Origin: Erythrophleum ivorense
Lineage: Eukaryota; Streptophyta; Magnoliopsida; Fabales; Fabaceae
Assembly: GCA_026724425.1 (NCBI GenBank)
Contig: JAIUCV010000011.1
Span: forward strand, 7,957,501 to 8,021,500
DNA length: 64,000 nucleotides
Reading direction: 5' to 3'
Numbering within the stretch: position 1 is the first letter of the stretch; every line of letters starts with the position of its first letter. Shown piece by piece: positions 1 to 10,689 of the stretch. The translations under genes were made by a program, and so were the position numbers. The notes under the pieces are model-generated. The model ran no database searches. It saw only the letters and a list, made by a program, of their open reading frames with translations, and was not told the origin of the DNA.

Positions 1-381
1 ATGGCTCCACCTTCCTCAAATAGCTCCCTGTAATCTCTCAAATGAGTTATAATTGTAAGTAGAAAAGTTTCACATTAAATAAAATTTTACTTTGAAAGTT
101 GTATATGAGTAAAAAAAAAGACTGATAAACCTAATATTTTGGATAATGATATAGTGTGAAAATCATTTATATAAATTTCTCTTCAAAGTTTAATGACAAA
201 GTATCTAACGGTTAAAGATCTCTCCAATGGTTTGGCAAGGACAATAAGTATGAACGGTGGCCATGGATAGAGTGGTGCACACTCAGGTGATGTGCGGTGT
301 GATAAAATCCTTTTAAGATAGGGTGATATGATGTAGTTTTAAGGCTTTGATTTTAGATGAATATGAGCCACACCCATAAAA
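1..381. other. Intergenic DNA, no gene seen
   Basis: The left edge of the window is AT-rich and has no open frame of note. A moderately GC-richer patch at about 235-330 has no coding signature. I see nothing I can name here. Confidence 0.6.
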
Positions 382-526
382 TATATATGAAAAAAAAAAA
401 TAAAAGAAAGTTATGTATAATAGTAAAAATTATTTTTTAAATATATATATTTAAAAAAAAATTAGAACACAGGATCATATATCCCGCGTTCCTCAAAAAC
501 TTTTTTAAAAAAAAATTTTTTTAATT

Positions 527-549
527 GGGGGTCAGTTCTACTGACCCCC
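527..549. repeat. Perfect 10-bp stem hairpin (GGGGGTCAGT)
   Basis: GGGGGTCAGT, then TCT, then ACTGACCCCC form a perfect 10-bp inverted repeat with a 3-nt loop inside the left arm of the fold-back element. It is the first of a series of TGACCC/GGGTCA palindromes. Confidence 0.85.
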
Positions 550-557
550 TTCACGTC

Positions 558-604
558 ACTGACCCTTGGGTCAATGCTGTTGAATCATTGACCCAAGGGT
601 CAGT
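558..604. repeat. Perfect 19-bp inverted repeat built from TGACCC/GGGTCA
   Basis: ACTGACCCTTGGGTCAATG (558-576) is followed after 9 nt by its exact reverse complement (586-604). Each half is itself nearly palindromic (TGACCC-TT-GGGTCA), so nested hairpins are possible. More half-sites follow at about 613-651, and degenerate counterparts occur in the right arm at about 1723-1823. Confidence 0.85.
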
Positions 605-2008
605 AATTCAGCTGACCCAACGAGTCAGGGAAATTGACCCACGGGTCAAAGTCATTTTTTTAAAAAAAATATAAATTAATATTTTAATTAATTTATTTAA
701 AATATATAAACTAATAAAAAATATAAATTTATTATAATAAATATTATTTAATTATGTATTATGTAAATTTATATTAATATTTTTGTGTATTAAAAATATA
801 ATATTTTTAAATTTCTTTATAATTTTATTAATTCTGTAAGTGTTAAAAGTTTATATTTTAAGAAAATTTAATTAATTTTATTGAAATTTATAAAAGGTGA
901 GATATAAATAATAATAAAAAGTAAACAAGAATTTAAATAAATTACTAAAAGTATTTCTAAAATTGCATTTATATGGGATTTTTTTATTTGGAGAAAAAAT
1001 ATTAATCTATATATTGAAAAATACAATAACTTAATTTGTATATATAATTTGTTTAATTTTATAATTATAAAAAATTTATGTGTTAAAGAATAGTAATTAA
1101 TTTTATTTAGATTTTGAATAGGTAAAATATAAATAATAATTTTGAAATGTTAATATTTTAGTTTGCACTATAATAAATATAATATCTGAGTTTCTTAAAT
1201 ATTGTAATTGTGAAATGTTAATATTTTGTAGTTGTGAAATGTTAATATTTTACCTGTTCAAAATTTAAATAAAATTAATTACTATTATTTAACACATAAA
1301 TTTCTTATAATTATAAAATTAAACAAATTATATGTACAAATTAAGTCATTGTATTTTTTAATATATAGATTAATATTTTTCTCCAAATAAAAAAATCCTA
1401 TATAAATGTAATTTTAAAAATACTTTTAGTAATTTATTTAAATTGTTGTTTATTTTTTTTATTATTTATATCTCACATTTTATAAATTTCAATAAAATTA
1501 ATTAAATTTTCTCAAAATATAAACTTTTAACACTTACAAATCAATAAAATTATAAAAATATTATATTTTTTAATACACAAAAAAATAATATAAATTTACA
1601 TAATATATAATTAAATAATATTTATTATAATAAATTTATATTTTTTAAAATTTATATTTTTTATTATTTTATATTTTTTAAATAAATTAATTAAATATTA
1701 ATTTACATTTTTTTTAAAAAAATGACCTACGGGTCTAATTTGACCCGTGGGTCAATTTCATTAATCCAACAGGTCAGATTTGACCCATGGGTCAATTTCA
1801 CTTATCCTTGGATCAGTGACATAAAATTTTTTTTTTTAAATTTTTAAAGAACTCGAGATATATGATCCTATGTTTCAATTTTTTTAAAAAAAATATTTAA
1901 ATTTTAAAAATAATTCAATTATATGTATTAAGAAATAATTTTTATTGTTATATATATCTTTTTTTTTATTTTTTTCTTTCATATATATCTGTCAAAAAGC
2001 CCATAAAA

Positions 2009-3635
2009 GCTCAGCATTTTTTCAACAAGAAGCTTTATCTCAATGGCCTAGGCCCATCTCCTAGCCAACTTTGCTCGGCATCGTTTGAAGACCCTTGTTT
2101 TATTTTTCAGAGGCTCCTTCACAAGTCAGTTTCGCACTATATAAACGGCTTGGGAAACATAGTGGATAAGCACATTTTTTTCTTTTCTTTGTTTTGCATG
2201 AATTAGTGTTGGCCACAAACTTCCCTTCTAGCACCCAGGAACCAAGGATTCGGTCTTCTCCTCTAGTATGAAATCACATCCCCTCTTCGTTTCATGATGT
2301 CAGACTGAGACACTATAGAAGACATTATTTTGACTTTCGTTGCTTAAAGAGACTAAAAAGTCTCTTCTTTAATGTATGCCTCCGATAAGGAGAGAATCCT
2401 AACCCCTCCTTATCTCCGTCTTTTTCCAAGCTTTCTACTGCCATGTCAAAGCCTCTTTCTTACTTGAGCTCCCTTCTCTCTTAACGATGATCCCATATTA
2501 ACTTTGTCACCTGCAGAAAAATTTCAAAGATTTTGTTAGCTAGGTTCTTATCCTACTCTTTTTTGTTCTTTTTTTTTCCCTAGTTTTTAATAATTTTTAT
2601 TATTTCTAGTAATTCTGTGTTTTAATTTTTGGACTCTTTTATAGGGAGAACTAATCTCATATACTTTTTTTTTATTTTGTTAATCTAAACGTCTGCTTTA
2701 AAAGAGAACATATAATAACAAAGCAAACAAATTCAAAACTGTGCAACATTAATTCTTTAATCAACATCGCAATAATTAGTCTCTACACTATTCACTGATG
2801 TGGCATTCACCAACTTCTCTTGGTTTATTTCCGTCGAAGCCACTTTCATTTACGCGAATAATCTTTTTCAAGAATACTTGTTACTTCTTAACTCCCTATT
2901 CCACAAAAATTGATTTGGTGTCTATGATGTAAATTTGATCAGAGGCTATAAGTTTAATTCTCATATATCCAAAGAAATATTGTGCTCCACGGAAATGTGT
3001 GTTGATTCTTGTCCCTTTGTTTTCCATTTTTGTTTTTTTCGCCATGTCTTAAAATATTAATGGCTGATGATGATGTGCTAATGTGGGATGACACATCACT
3101 TGCAACAAACGGTCTTGCTAATTTATTTTGATATAGAAAGCTCTGTCAGAATTATTAGGGTACAAAAAAAAGAGAAGAATGTAAAAAATAAATAGTTAAA
3201 ATAAAAAATAATTTTGTGTCTTTATTTTTAAAAGATAATTTGATTATTAAAATAATAATAACACACACTTAAAATCAAATCAAATAAAAATTAACATATA
3301 AAAAAATATTAACCAATACATTATTTTGTGGATAATAAATATATGTTTATATTTAACATTTCATGATCAAATCTTTATAATATTTTTAATAATATACTAA
3401 GTGATGAACACTAATTTAAGCTGAGTTCTTTACTATAAATTTTATGACACGTTTGGAAAAAGGGAAGACAAAGTGAAAATTTTAAAAAATGTTATTTTTA
3501 TTTTTATAATTATTATTTAATATTAATTATTAAAAATAAAAATATTATAGGTATTTTTATTTATAAAATTATTTTTTATATATAATTTTTTGTGTACTAA
3601 AAAAATTATTACAATTGTTGATAAATTTTGAATGA
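2009..3635. other. Intergenic DNA, no gene seen
   Basis: No open frame of coding quality. The part at about 2030-2500 is less AT-rich and contains a TATA-like string (TATATAAAC) near 2139, but nothing transcript-like that I can recognise follows it. The remainder is AT-rich with poly-A/T runs. Confidence 0.55.
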
Positions 3636-3639
3636 ATGC

Positions 3640-3930
3640 AAATCCCTGCTACTATAGGAGGTACGGTCACAAAAATTCATAATTTTTTAGGATTTAATGC
3701 TTAATATAAAAGATAAAAATTATAATTATAAATATAAACATTATATTTTAAAATTTTTAATTGTGTTACATAACTAAAATTTTTAAAATATAATTTTTTT
3801 ACAGATAAAATTTTTGTGTTATAATTTTTATCTTTTATATTAAATTTTAAATTTTAAAAAACAAAAAGTTAAAAGGAGCGTATGAAATTTTATCCGGTAC
3901 AGTAGAATCCCTACCGGATCCTACTATGAA
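3640..3930. repeat. Hairpin repeat, MITE-like
   Basis: TTAATATAAAAGATAAAAA at about 3701-3720 is matched in inverted orientation by TTTTTATCTTTTATATTAA near 3824-3842. The flanks also pair weakly (TACGGTCACAAAAATTCATA on the left; a block containing TATGAAATTTTATCCGGTA on the right). The fold-back is about 270-290 bp and non-coding. Boundaries are approximate and no target duplication was identified. Confidence 0.5.
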
Positions 3931-5247
3931 CACACCTTTAAGAAAGGATAAGGTTGAGGGGCCTTACACGTAACAATCAAGTCAGTGCAGAGCAATGATA
4001 TGAAAACTAGGCTAGAGATCCTAAAATATATCACGCCACGTTTAATAGTACGATGAAAACTGAAAGGGGGGTATTAAATATCAATTTTTTTATAATAATT
4101 ATTTAATATTATTTATTAATTATTATTTAAAATAAAAATGTTATTTATTTATAAAATTATTTTTTATTTATAATTTTATATTTAAATGAGTTGAATAGTA
4201 GACTTCATATAAGGTCTAGATGCGAGGATAAAATCGTAATTTTGCTAAAAGGATAGTGCTGGATAGTGAATCAGGTGATAACTCTCGATTGGTATAATAA
4301 CCGAAGACCGTTAGATAGAGGTTTCAATGCATTGATATGTATTGACATTTATACGAACAATTTGAACATGATTTTCTCAAATGATAATGTCCCTATGCAG
4401 GTGCCTTCTACGTTGGTCATGGGCTGCAAGGGTTGGGCAAGGCTAATATAAACCTCGGGGTGTGATTTGAGTAATTTGGTATTTGCCACTAAGTTTTAAA
4501 TAAATTACAATAAGAGCAATAACATCCTACTTTTTGGAAAATGCGATAATTGATGTTCAATTTACAAAGATGAAATGTCACAAGTTTCTTGTTACCAAGT
4601 AGAAGACCAGATGGAATTCATAACTATAAAAATATCTAATCACATAAATTAATGTGATTTTATTTTATATGGTAAAAGAATCGTTATGATTAAAAAAAAT
4701 CAACATGATAATACAAGATTTAAATATTAAAAAAATTATCTCTAACGGTACTATCAAATATTATATATAAATTAACGGGGGTTAATTATTGTTTATTTGT
4801 ATTTGTTTTCGTGAGACTACAAATAATTTAAATCCTCTTACATCGTGCAGGGTTCCGCCTAATTTTATTATATTATAAATTATGTAACACAAACATGTGG
4901 AAAAAATATTAATCCCAGCTACGCCATAATCTCCAGAGGCTTCCTCATCTAGAAGCATGATCGATCCTTCTCATCCTTATCTTGCTCTTCAAATAACACT
5001 CGGAGAGAAGACATTTCAATTAAAATATAAATATATAATTCTTTAATAATATTACCATAAATATATAGTTTTTAATAAATAGTGGTATAATTTTATAATT
5101 AAATTATTATTATTATTATTATTAAAAGAAATTATATATTTATTATATTTTGTTTAAATAATTTAATAAAAAATATGTTTTATTTTCTCTTCGTCTAACT
5201 TTCATAAATATATGCGAAACTTGGTTTTGCATACAAGCAAAAAGAAT
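3931..5247. other. Intergenic DNA with an ATT microsatellite
   Basis: AT-rich, no coding gene recognised. It contains an (ATT)n tract at about 5103-5123. The short open frame at 4266-4451 has no recognisable features. Confidence 0.5.
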
Positions 5248-5250
5248 TAA

Positions 5251-5743
5251 CCCCTTGTTTGGTTTGAGGGGAGGGGAGGGGAGGGGAGGGATTCTCCTTC
5301 CCTCCCCTTGTTTGGTTTGTAATTTTGGAGGGGAGGGGAGGGAAAATTTCATTAAACTTTCCTTCCCCTCCCCTCTTCTCCTTACCCTCCAATTTGGGGG
5401 GATTAGGAGGAAAAGTTGATTTTTGGACTAAAATGCCCTCATATTTATTTGTTTAATTATTTAGTTAGTTTTATTTATTCATAATTTTTTTAAATAATTA
5501 TAATTATAGATAATTTCTAATATTTGTTTAATTTAGTGATAAAAATATTAAATTTTAAAAAATAAAAAATAATTAATTATATTATTATTACTTTTAAAAT
5601 ATATAAGGGCAAAATAGTCTATCTATTATTATTTTCCCTCCCTTCCCCTCCTGAACCAAACAATATATCATTAAAATCCCTCCCCTCCCCCCGTTAAAAT
5701 CCCTCCCTCCCCTCCCCTCCCCTCCATTGAAACAAACACACCC
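5251..5743. mobile_element. Tourist-like (PIF/Harbinger) MITE next to the FLOE1 start
   Basis: A 493-bp non-coding element starts with CCCCTTGTTTGGTTTGAGG and ends with CCATTGAAACAAACACACCC, which form imperfect terminal inverted repeats. It is flanked by TAA on both sides (5248-5250 and 5744-5746), the 3-bp TWA target duplication of PIF/Harbinger elements. Inside are (GGGGA)n runs at the left and (CCCCT)n runs at the right, and a subterminal inverted pair (ACTAAAATGCCCTCATAT near 5429 and its relative near 5600). The sequence CCCCTTGTTTGGTTT is repeated at about 5304, a partial duplication of the left end. The element ends 112 bp upstream of the FLOE1-like ATG, so it probably forms part of that promoter or 5' UTR. 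Confidence 0.75.
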
Positions 5744-5855
5744 TAAAGTAACCTCTCTCTCTCTCTCTCACTGCAAATTGCCCAGATCTCCTCTCTCCAA
5801 AAGATTCAATCTTTCATTGAAAGTCTTCTCTCTTGTGCATCGCGAAGCTCCAGCA
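5744..5855 (+). promoter_or_regulatory. Pyrimidine-rich leader of the FLOE1-like gene
   Basis: The stretch between the MITE and the ATG contains a (CT)n microsatellite at 5753-5769 and further CTCTC tracts. I see no TATA box in the preceding 100 bp. CT-rich leaders near the start site are common in TATA-less plant promoters; this is inference. The transcription start is not known. Confidence 0.4.
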
Positions 5856-8800
5856 ATGGCGTCTGGATCGTCTGGTCGCGGTAACTCCGCCTCCAAAGGG
5901 TTTGATTTTGCGTCTGATGACATCCTCTGCTCATATGAGGACTATGGCAGTCAGGATTCTTCTAATGGCAATCACAGTGATCCGGTCATCGGCAACAATT
6001 CTACTAAGGCATGTATCGATGGTCTCTCTCGGTCGATTTGGGGGTTGACTTTCTGTTATTTTGCCCTTTTGGGGAGATCCCCGAATTCGGCCGTGATGCT
6101 TTGGAAGAATAAGTGATTAGGGTTTAGGAAATTTGACTTTCTTTTAGCAAATGATTTGTTAATCAGGGAAATATTTTATTTGATCGCGGTGTTTCTTGTA
6201 ATTCCTCCCTTCCCCTGTCGTTGATAGATTTTTGCGAGTTTGGTTCATCAATATTTATTCTTCTCTCGATTCTTGGGCTGTTTGGGCTTCTAGGAATGTG
6301 TAAAAATAGCAGAAATTTTGGAGCGACTTTGGATGTTGTATTCTCATGTAGCTTATGTATTAGGAAATGAGCCGAATCACTGTCTGGTTTTGTTAGACTG
6401 GACTTCCATTTTTTAAGGGGCAAAAAGAAAAATGCAGTATACTTGATTAATGCTACATTTTGCGATGAATCTGTTTTATGAATCTAAATCTATTTGGTTT
6501 TCAATGTTCGAAATTCGTCACCTTGAAGGTGAAGTTACTTCGGACTTATTTTGCTGTGTTCAAAAACTTACATAGACATTATTTACTGTGTCATTATTGA
6601 CCTGAAGATCTATTGAGTCGACTAGCTTCCAGAGAGTCAGCATGGACATTCTTAGAGTTATAAACTTTGTGTAGCAAGTTAACTGTGGTTGGGCATGTAT
6701 CAGCTGCTTAGCTAGTTTATAAATGTTGTAAATTTACATGATTATTTTAGATCTCTCCTGCCCAAAGAAAGGGAAAATCTCAACTGACAGTGAGTTAAAA
6801 AATTTTTAAAAGAATGTGATGTAGCAACAATTGAGAAGGAAAAGGATAAGGGAATTATGGTTGGAATACTAGGAAGCACTTACAAGTGGAAATTTCCCAA
6901 GTATTGGTATCGGATGCATATACGCCTAGGATACACCTAAATATGTATCCCAGCCATATCAAGCCTTTTCTGTAAAATGAAAAAATAAAATCAAGCAGCG
7001 GTTACAGGAAGGATATGATTGAGATATGGCTCTAGACAATATGATATGACTTGGGTTGAATTTAGGGTGTTTGGGTTTTAGGTTGAAATTTCTGCTGCAC
7101 CTCTCCTCTGAATCTGCAAGTCGATTCAGATCTCCATCTTTGCATTTGATTTTGACTTTTATTTTCATTTCCAACTTCAATTTTCGCTTCAACCTTGATT
7201 TCCATTTTAATTTCAAGTTTCTCTTTTCTTTGCCTTTTCATCTTCAAGTTTCCCTGCTCTTCAGTGTATGTTCTTCAAGTTCGCTCTGCTATCAACCCTC
7301 TCTTCCCACCCCCCCTCCCCCCCAAAAAAAAGAAAAAGGCAAGTTGAGATTGCTTAAAATATGAGATTGCATTTGCACTTGCCAACGAGATTCCTTGGAG
7401 ATGAAATTGCATTGCCCCTTGCCACATACCATCATTGTTTTTTTTGATAGAAAAGACACTTGACATTTTTGGCCTTTGCCTCTTGTCTGGTAAGTGGTAC
7501 TAAAAATACATAATATATGGAAGGTCATTTGTAAAAATTTTTAAATATTGTTTGATATGATTAACTGATGTGTTATGTCTTACACATTATTAACTAATTA
7601 ATGTATATGAGACATCTTAAATATTAAAAATACATAATTTGTTTTTTAAATTGTAGAAATGTATCATCAAAGTATCATATTTTGTATGTTGTAAAAATAG
7701 CCGTGTCCTCATATCGTACTACATATCTGTGCTTCACAGATCAAATACCATGGTCTGTGCCACATTGGTTTACTTACTGATTAATTTACCTCATCCAGTG
7801 AAGATGACTGGATGTTTGCTTTGTACCTACTGGGACTCTTGTATTTGTTGCTTTCATTTATTATTCTTTACTGATTGAGTGATTAATACTTGCAAAACTA
7901 GAAAGTAATATTTTCTTCTTGGATTACTTTGGTTTGGTTAAATGGGGATATGATTGTGAATATTGGTCTAGGAAGCTTCATTATATCAAGCAAAGATATT
8001 GGGGGGTCATTATATGGTGAAACGAAGATCAGGGGAGACTGATGATAACATGCTTATTTTAGTTGTTTAGACAAAGTGCTCCTCTTCACAAATGGTTGTC
8101 ATTTGTCAATAATTTGTTGTTTGGACCAGGAAACACCATAAAGTTACTAAAGCCGGTATTGTTAAAATGGTTGTTGTTGATATTTGATAACTAGTTTTCT
8201 GGTTTACTTAGAAATGTCTTGCTGGCATTAATTTGAATTTTTTGGCCATTCTTATGCTTATTGCTTTTCACGTGCATGTGTATGCTCTAAGGATTTTGCA
8301 TCAAATGTACCTTGTATGCATCTCTCTCTGTTAATTTTGAATCTCAAATCCTCAAAATCTTCCTTTCAGCCGGATTTTCACAAAACAAGGATGGCAAGGA
8401 CATCAATGTTTCCTTCTACTGCCTATAGCCCACCAGAAGATTCTGTAAGTCAAGATGTGATTGCTACAGTAGAGAGGAGCATGAAAAAATATACTGACAA
8501 CCTCATGCGGTTTCTTGAGGGAATCAGTTCAAGGCTATCACAGTTGGAGTTATATTGCTACAATCTTGACAAATCAATTGGAGAAATGCGATCTGATTTA
8601 AATCGTAGTAATGGGGAGGCAGACTCAAAGCTTAAATCTCTTGAGAAACACCTTCAAGAAGTAAGTTACATCTCTAATGGATAGTATCTTCAGTAACACT
8701 CATTATACCCTCTGATTTTACCTGCTCTGGTCTGTGCATGATAATTTTTTATAGCTTAAACTAAGAAACAGTCTTCTCGATGGATGACAGTGGGGACTTA

Positions 8801-10555
8801 ATGTTCTTATCACCTTTGGTCAAATGATGTCCACTAGAGGGATATGTGTAGTTGGATTTAAATTTTTTATCGGTTGATTGTGTGAATTTTTATTTTGTTA
8901 TATCTATTTAGTTCTTATCAGCATTCTTGTGCATGCGGGGAAAATCCTACAATAACAGAAGCACATTTACACTCAATCAGAAAACTTCCTTTTTCACTTA
9001 TTAGTCCCAGCTGTAGCCTGACTCAGGCTCTTAGCTTTGTCTTAGACTGAGACTATTGACCTATAAATCTTCTCGGGATTGTTATACTAATTACATGAAG
9101 GTTAGCAATCGCAAACTAGACTTTAATCCAGTGTTGTTAAATCAAGAATCATTCAATCGTTTGAATTTTATGTTTTCTCCTTGCCCCAATGCATTTCCAA
9201 CCTACATGGAAACTTTAATTTTCAGGTAGGGAGCAATCTGATTAGACATAACCATTGAGCTCCCTCATCCTTTATAAACTTGCTGTTGCTGTTCTCTTCT
9301 TGACTATACATATACTTTGATTTGTGGACCTCTTTTGCATTTTTTATTTTTATTTTATTTTTTTTAATTGGTGTTTATGTAGGTCCACAGGTCTGTACAA
9401 ATTTTAAGAGACAAGCAAGAGCTGGCTGACACTCAGAAAGAACTAGCCAAGCTTCAACTTGTTCAGAAAGAATCATCTTCCTCAGGCCATACGCAGACCA
9501 ACGAGGAGAGATCTTCCCCTTCTGCCATGGATACTAAGAAAACTGATAATGCATCAGACACTCATAATCAACAGTTAGCTCTTGCTCTACCCTGTCAAGT
9601 TACTCCCCCGCAACAGCCTATGGCACCCCCCTCTCAAGCTCCAGCACTTAATGTGACCCAGGCCACACAACAACCTCCTTATTACATGCCCCCCACCCCT
9701 TTACCCAATCCACAGTCTGTGACTCAGCTTCCCCAGAATCAGTATTTGCCTTCTGATCCACAGTATCGATCACCCCAACTACCTTCTCAAGTAACACAGA
9801 CCCCGCCTGTTCAACAGTATTCTCAGTATCAGCAACAGCCAGCGCCAGCACCAGCACCACAGCAGCAGCAGCAGCAACAATGGCCTCAGCAGTTGCCTCA
9901 GCAGGTACAGCCTCCACAACCTCCCTCTATGCAACCTCCAATGAGACCTCCCTCTGCAGTTTATCCTTCATACCCTCCAAGCCAAGCTACAAATCAATCT
10001 CCCCCAGAAACACTGCCTAACAGCTTGCCAATGCAAATGCCCTATTCGGGGATTCCACCACTGGGATCTAGTCGTGCCGAGGCCATGCCATATGGATATG
10101 GAGGGGGTAGAACAGTTCCACAGCAACGCCCACCCCAGCAAATAAAGGGCTCATTTCCGGCACAGCCAGGCGATGTGTACGGAACCACGGGGACTCACCC
10201 CGCACTCCCTCCTGCTAGTGGATACATGATGTATGATGGTGAGGGGGGAAGAACACATCATCCACCCCAACCTCCTCATTTTGCTCAAGCTGGGTATCCT
10301 CCAACAAGTGCTTCACTTCAGAACCCCACTGGTCATAATCTCTTGGTCCGAAATCCTAGTACATCACAATTCATTCGCAACCATCCCTACAATGAACTGA
10401 TCGAGAAATTGGTGAGCATGGGATATAGAGGTGATCATGTGGCAAGCGTGATCCAGAGGATGGAGGAGACTGGGCAGCCTATTGATTTCAACTCAGTGCT
10501 TGACCGTTTGAATGTGCATGGCTCTGTGGGTCCCCAGAGAGGATGGTCGGGATGA
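5856..10555 (+). CDS. FLOE1: FLOE1-like DUF1421 protein, three coding exons
   Basis: Coding exons are 5856-6008, 8370-8660 and 9383-10555, all joined in phase 0, giving 538 residues. FLOE1 of Arabidopsis is a phase-separating seed protein that responds to hydration and influences germination under water stress. The domain order matches that family. An aspartate/serine-rich amino end (residues 1-51, containing GFDFASDDILCSYEDY) is followed by a predicted coiled coil (about 75-135, with SRLSQLELYCYNLDKSIGEM). Next comes a long Gln/Pro/Ser-rich disordered region (about 195-475, with seven Gln at 308-314). The DUF1421 domain closes the protein (483-525, PYNELIEKLVSMGYRGDH). The start ATG has a purine at -3 and G at +4 (gcaATGG). 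Introns 2 and 3' boundaries are GT-AG (gaa/gtaagt; tgtag/gtc); intron 1 needs a GC donor. Family assignment is strong; FLOE1 rather than FLOE2 or FLOE3 is my judgement from the amino end. Confidence 0.9.
6009..8369 (+). other. FLOE1 intron 1, apparent GC-AG intron of 2.36 kb
   Basis: The exon 1 frame must leave in phase 0 to join CCG-GAT-TTT-CAC after the acceptor TTTCAG at 8364-8369. The only phase-0 donor near the end of conserved sequence is AAG/GCATGT at 6009, a GC donor. GT at 6013 would give the wrong phase. The intron contains a pyrimidine-rich stretch of degenerate TTTCAA-type repeats at about 7145-7260 and a C-run followed by an A-run at about 7303-7332. The 102-codon frame at 7056-7364 falls in this repeat and is not a gene. 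Confidence 0.75.
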
Positions 10556-10663
10556 AGTTGTTTGTAGTCTGGAACGTCCTGCTTGAACAATGCGTAGATG
10601 TTGTTGAGGGTGTTCTGTTAAAATTACAGACTCTCAAACCATTGCGTTTTTTATTATGCATGG

Positions 10664-10669
10664 AATAAA
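10664..10669 (+). terminator. Poly(A) signal AATAAA of the FLOE1-like gene
   Basis: AATAAA lies 109 bp after the stop codon, followed by a T/G-rich stretch (TTTGATGTAATGTTTACC). It is a plausible near-upstream element for polyadenylation; the cleavage site is not determined. Confidence 0.55.
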
Positions 10670-10689
10670 ATTTGATGTAATGTTTACCG

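Larger units (their letters stand above)
382..1999. mobile_element. Large fold-back (inverted-repeat) element
   Basis: Two arms of about 750 bp (roughly 382-1130 and 1245-1988) are reverse complements of each other with scattered differences. Examples are GGATCATATAT at about 471-481 against ATATATGATCC at about 1857-1867, and the ttgacccacgggtcaa block at 636-651 against tttgacccgtgggtcaa at 1739-1755. The arms are very AT-rich except for a GC-richer block of GGGTCA palindromes near the outer end of each. The spacer of about 110 bp has repeats of GAAATGTTAATATTTT. No coding capacity is visible. This is the structure of a non-autonomous fold-back DNA transposon, perhaps Mutator-like given the long arms. 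The direct repeat CCCATAAAA lies at 373-381 and 2000-2008 and would fit a 9-bp target duplication, but the extreme ends do not match each other well, so the superfamily is unproven. Confidence 0.75.

Noticed and set aside
373..2008. CCCATAAAA direct repeat flanking the 1.6-kb fold-back as a definite 9-bp Mutator target duplication
   Set aside because: The terminal bases just inside the two repeats do not match each other as inverted repeats, so the match may be chance. It is kept only as a suggestion.
2137..2145. TATA-like string TATATAAAC as promoter of a gene on the plus strand
   Set aside because: No coding frame, intron pattern or known RNA follows.
4266..4451. 61-codon open frame
   Set aside because: No start context, domain or composition suggesting a protein; it lies in AT-rich intergenic DNA.
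5727..5855. Extension of FLOE1 43 codons upstream
   Set aside because: The extension begins at TTG inside the MITE. The first ATG and the family-like amino end are at 5856.
7056..7364. 102-codon frame in FLOE1 intron 1
   Set aside because: It arises from degenerate TTTCAA-type repeats (Phe, Asn and Leu only) and ends in a C/A homopolymer.
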